Shown here: in pieces, positions 50,381 through 50,408 of the stretch
How the letters are laid out: the number at the start of each line of letters is the position of its first letter
Numbering within the stretch: the stretch's first letter is position 1
The notes under the pieces: generated by a model
The model's input: only the letters and a program-made list of their open reading frames with translations
The model's database searches: none
What the model was told of the DNA's origin: nothing
Translations under genes and position numbers: made by a program
Assembly (NCBI GenBank): GCA_002706065.1
Contig: PAJM01000040.1
Coordinates: forward strand, 1 to 50,408
DNA: 50,408 nucleotides
Direction of reading: 5' to 3'
Source of the DNA: Methanobacteriota archaeon
GTDB lineage: Archaea; Thermoplasmatota; Poseidoniia; Poseidoniales; Poseidoniaceae

Positions 50381-50408
50381 ATTGCAGAACGGACATAAAA
50401 AACGCCCC

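Overview
The window looks like a chromosomal segment of a marine euryarchaeon, probably Candidatus Poseidoniales / Marine Group II. This is inferred from archaeal-type SRP19, ribosomal protein S8e, a Sec61-beta-like protein and an archaeal PUA protein sitting next to bacterial-type metabolic and tRNA-synthetase genes. No database search was run. The window is densely coding on both strands, with about 40 genes and two tRNAs: Arg(TCG), and Ser(TGA) with an apparently encoded CCA. I saw no CRISPR array and no clear mobile element. Main content: truncated bacterial-type leuS; a cluster of a TSP3-repeat/beta-propeller surface protein, a membrane-tethered double-wHTH protein and a divergent wHTH-STAND ATPase; trxA; a GlmU-like beta-helix protein with GlmM; ATP-type pckA; ribD; a lipid kinase; a coxB-coxA-coxC-cox4-sco cluster with unusual fusions; a Toprim + NERD gene pair; an Lrp regulator; an NSUN-type methyltransferase; a DUF2071-DCC fusion; Sec61-beta; an HhH + histone-H1-like protein; a Xer recombinase; a RimK ATP-grasp with a probable RCK_C domain; a SAP-domain membrane protein; a PGF-CTERM-like surface protein; an FAH-family hydrolase; S8e; SRP19; and an SPFH-like coiled-coil protein with a small partner. 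The best candidates for undescribed biology are the surface-protein/membrane-wHTH/STAND cluster, the Reeler-like extension on CoxA, RimK-RCK_C, the HhH-H1-like protein, the Toprim-NERD pair and the terminal SPFH-like pair. All functional claims are inferred from sequence motifs and none has been tested.
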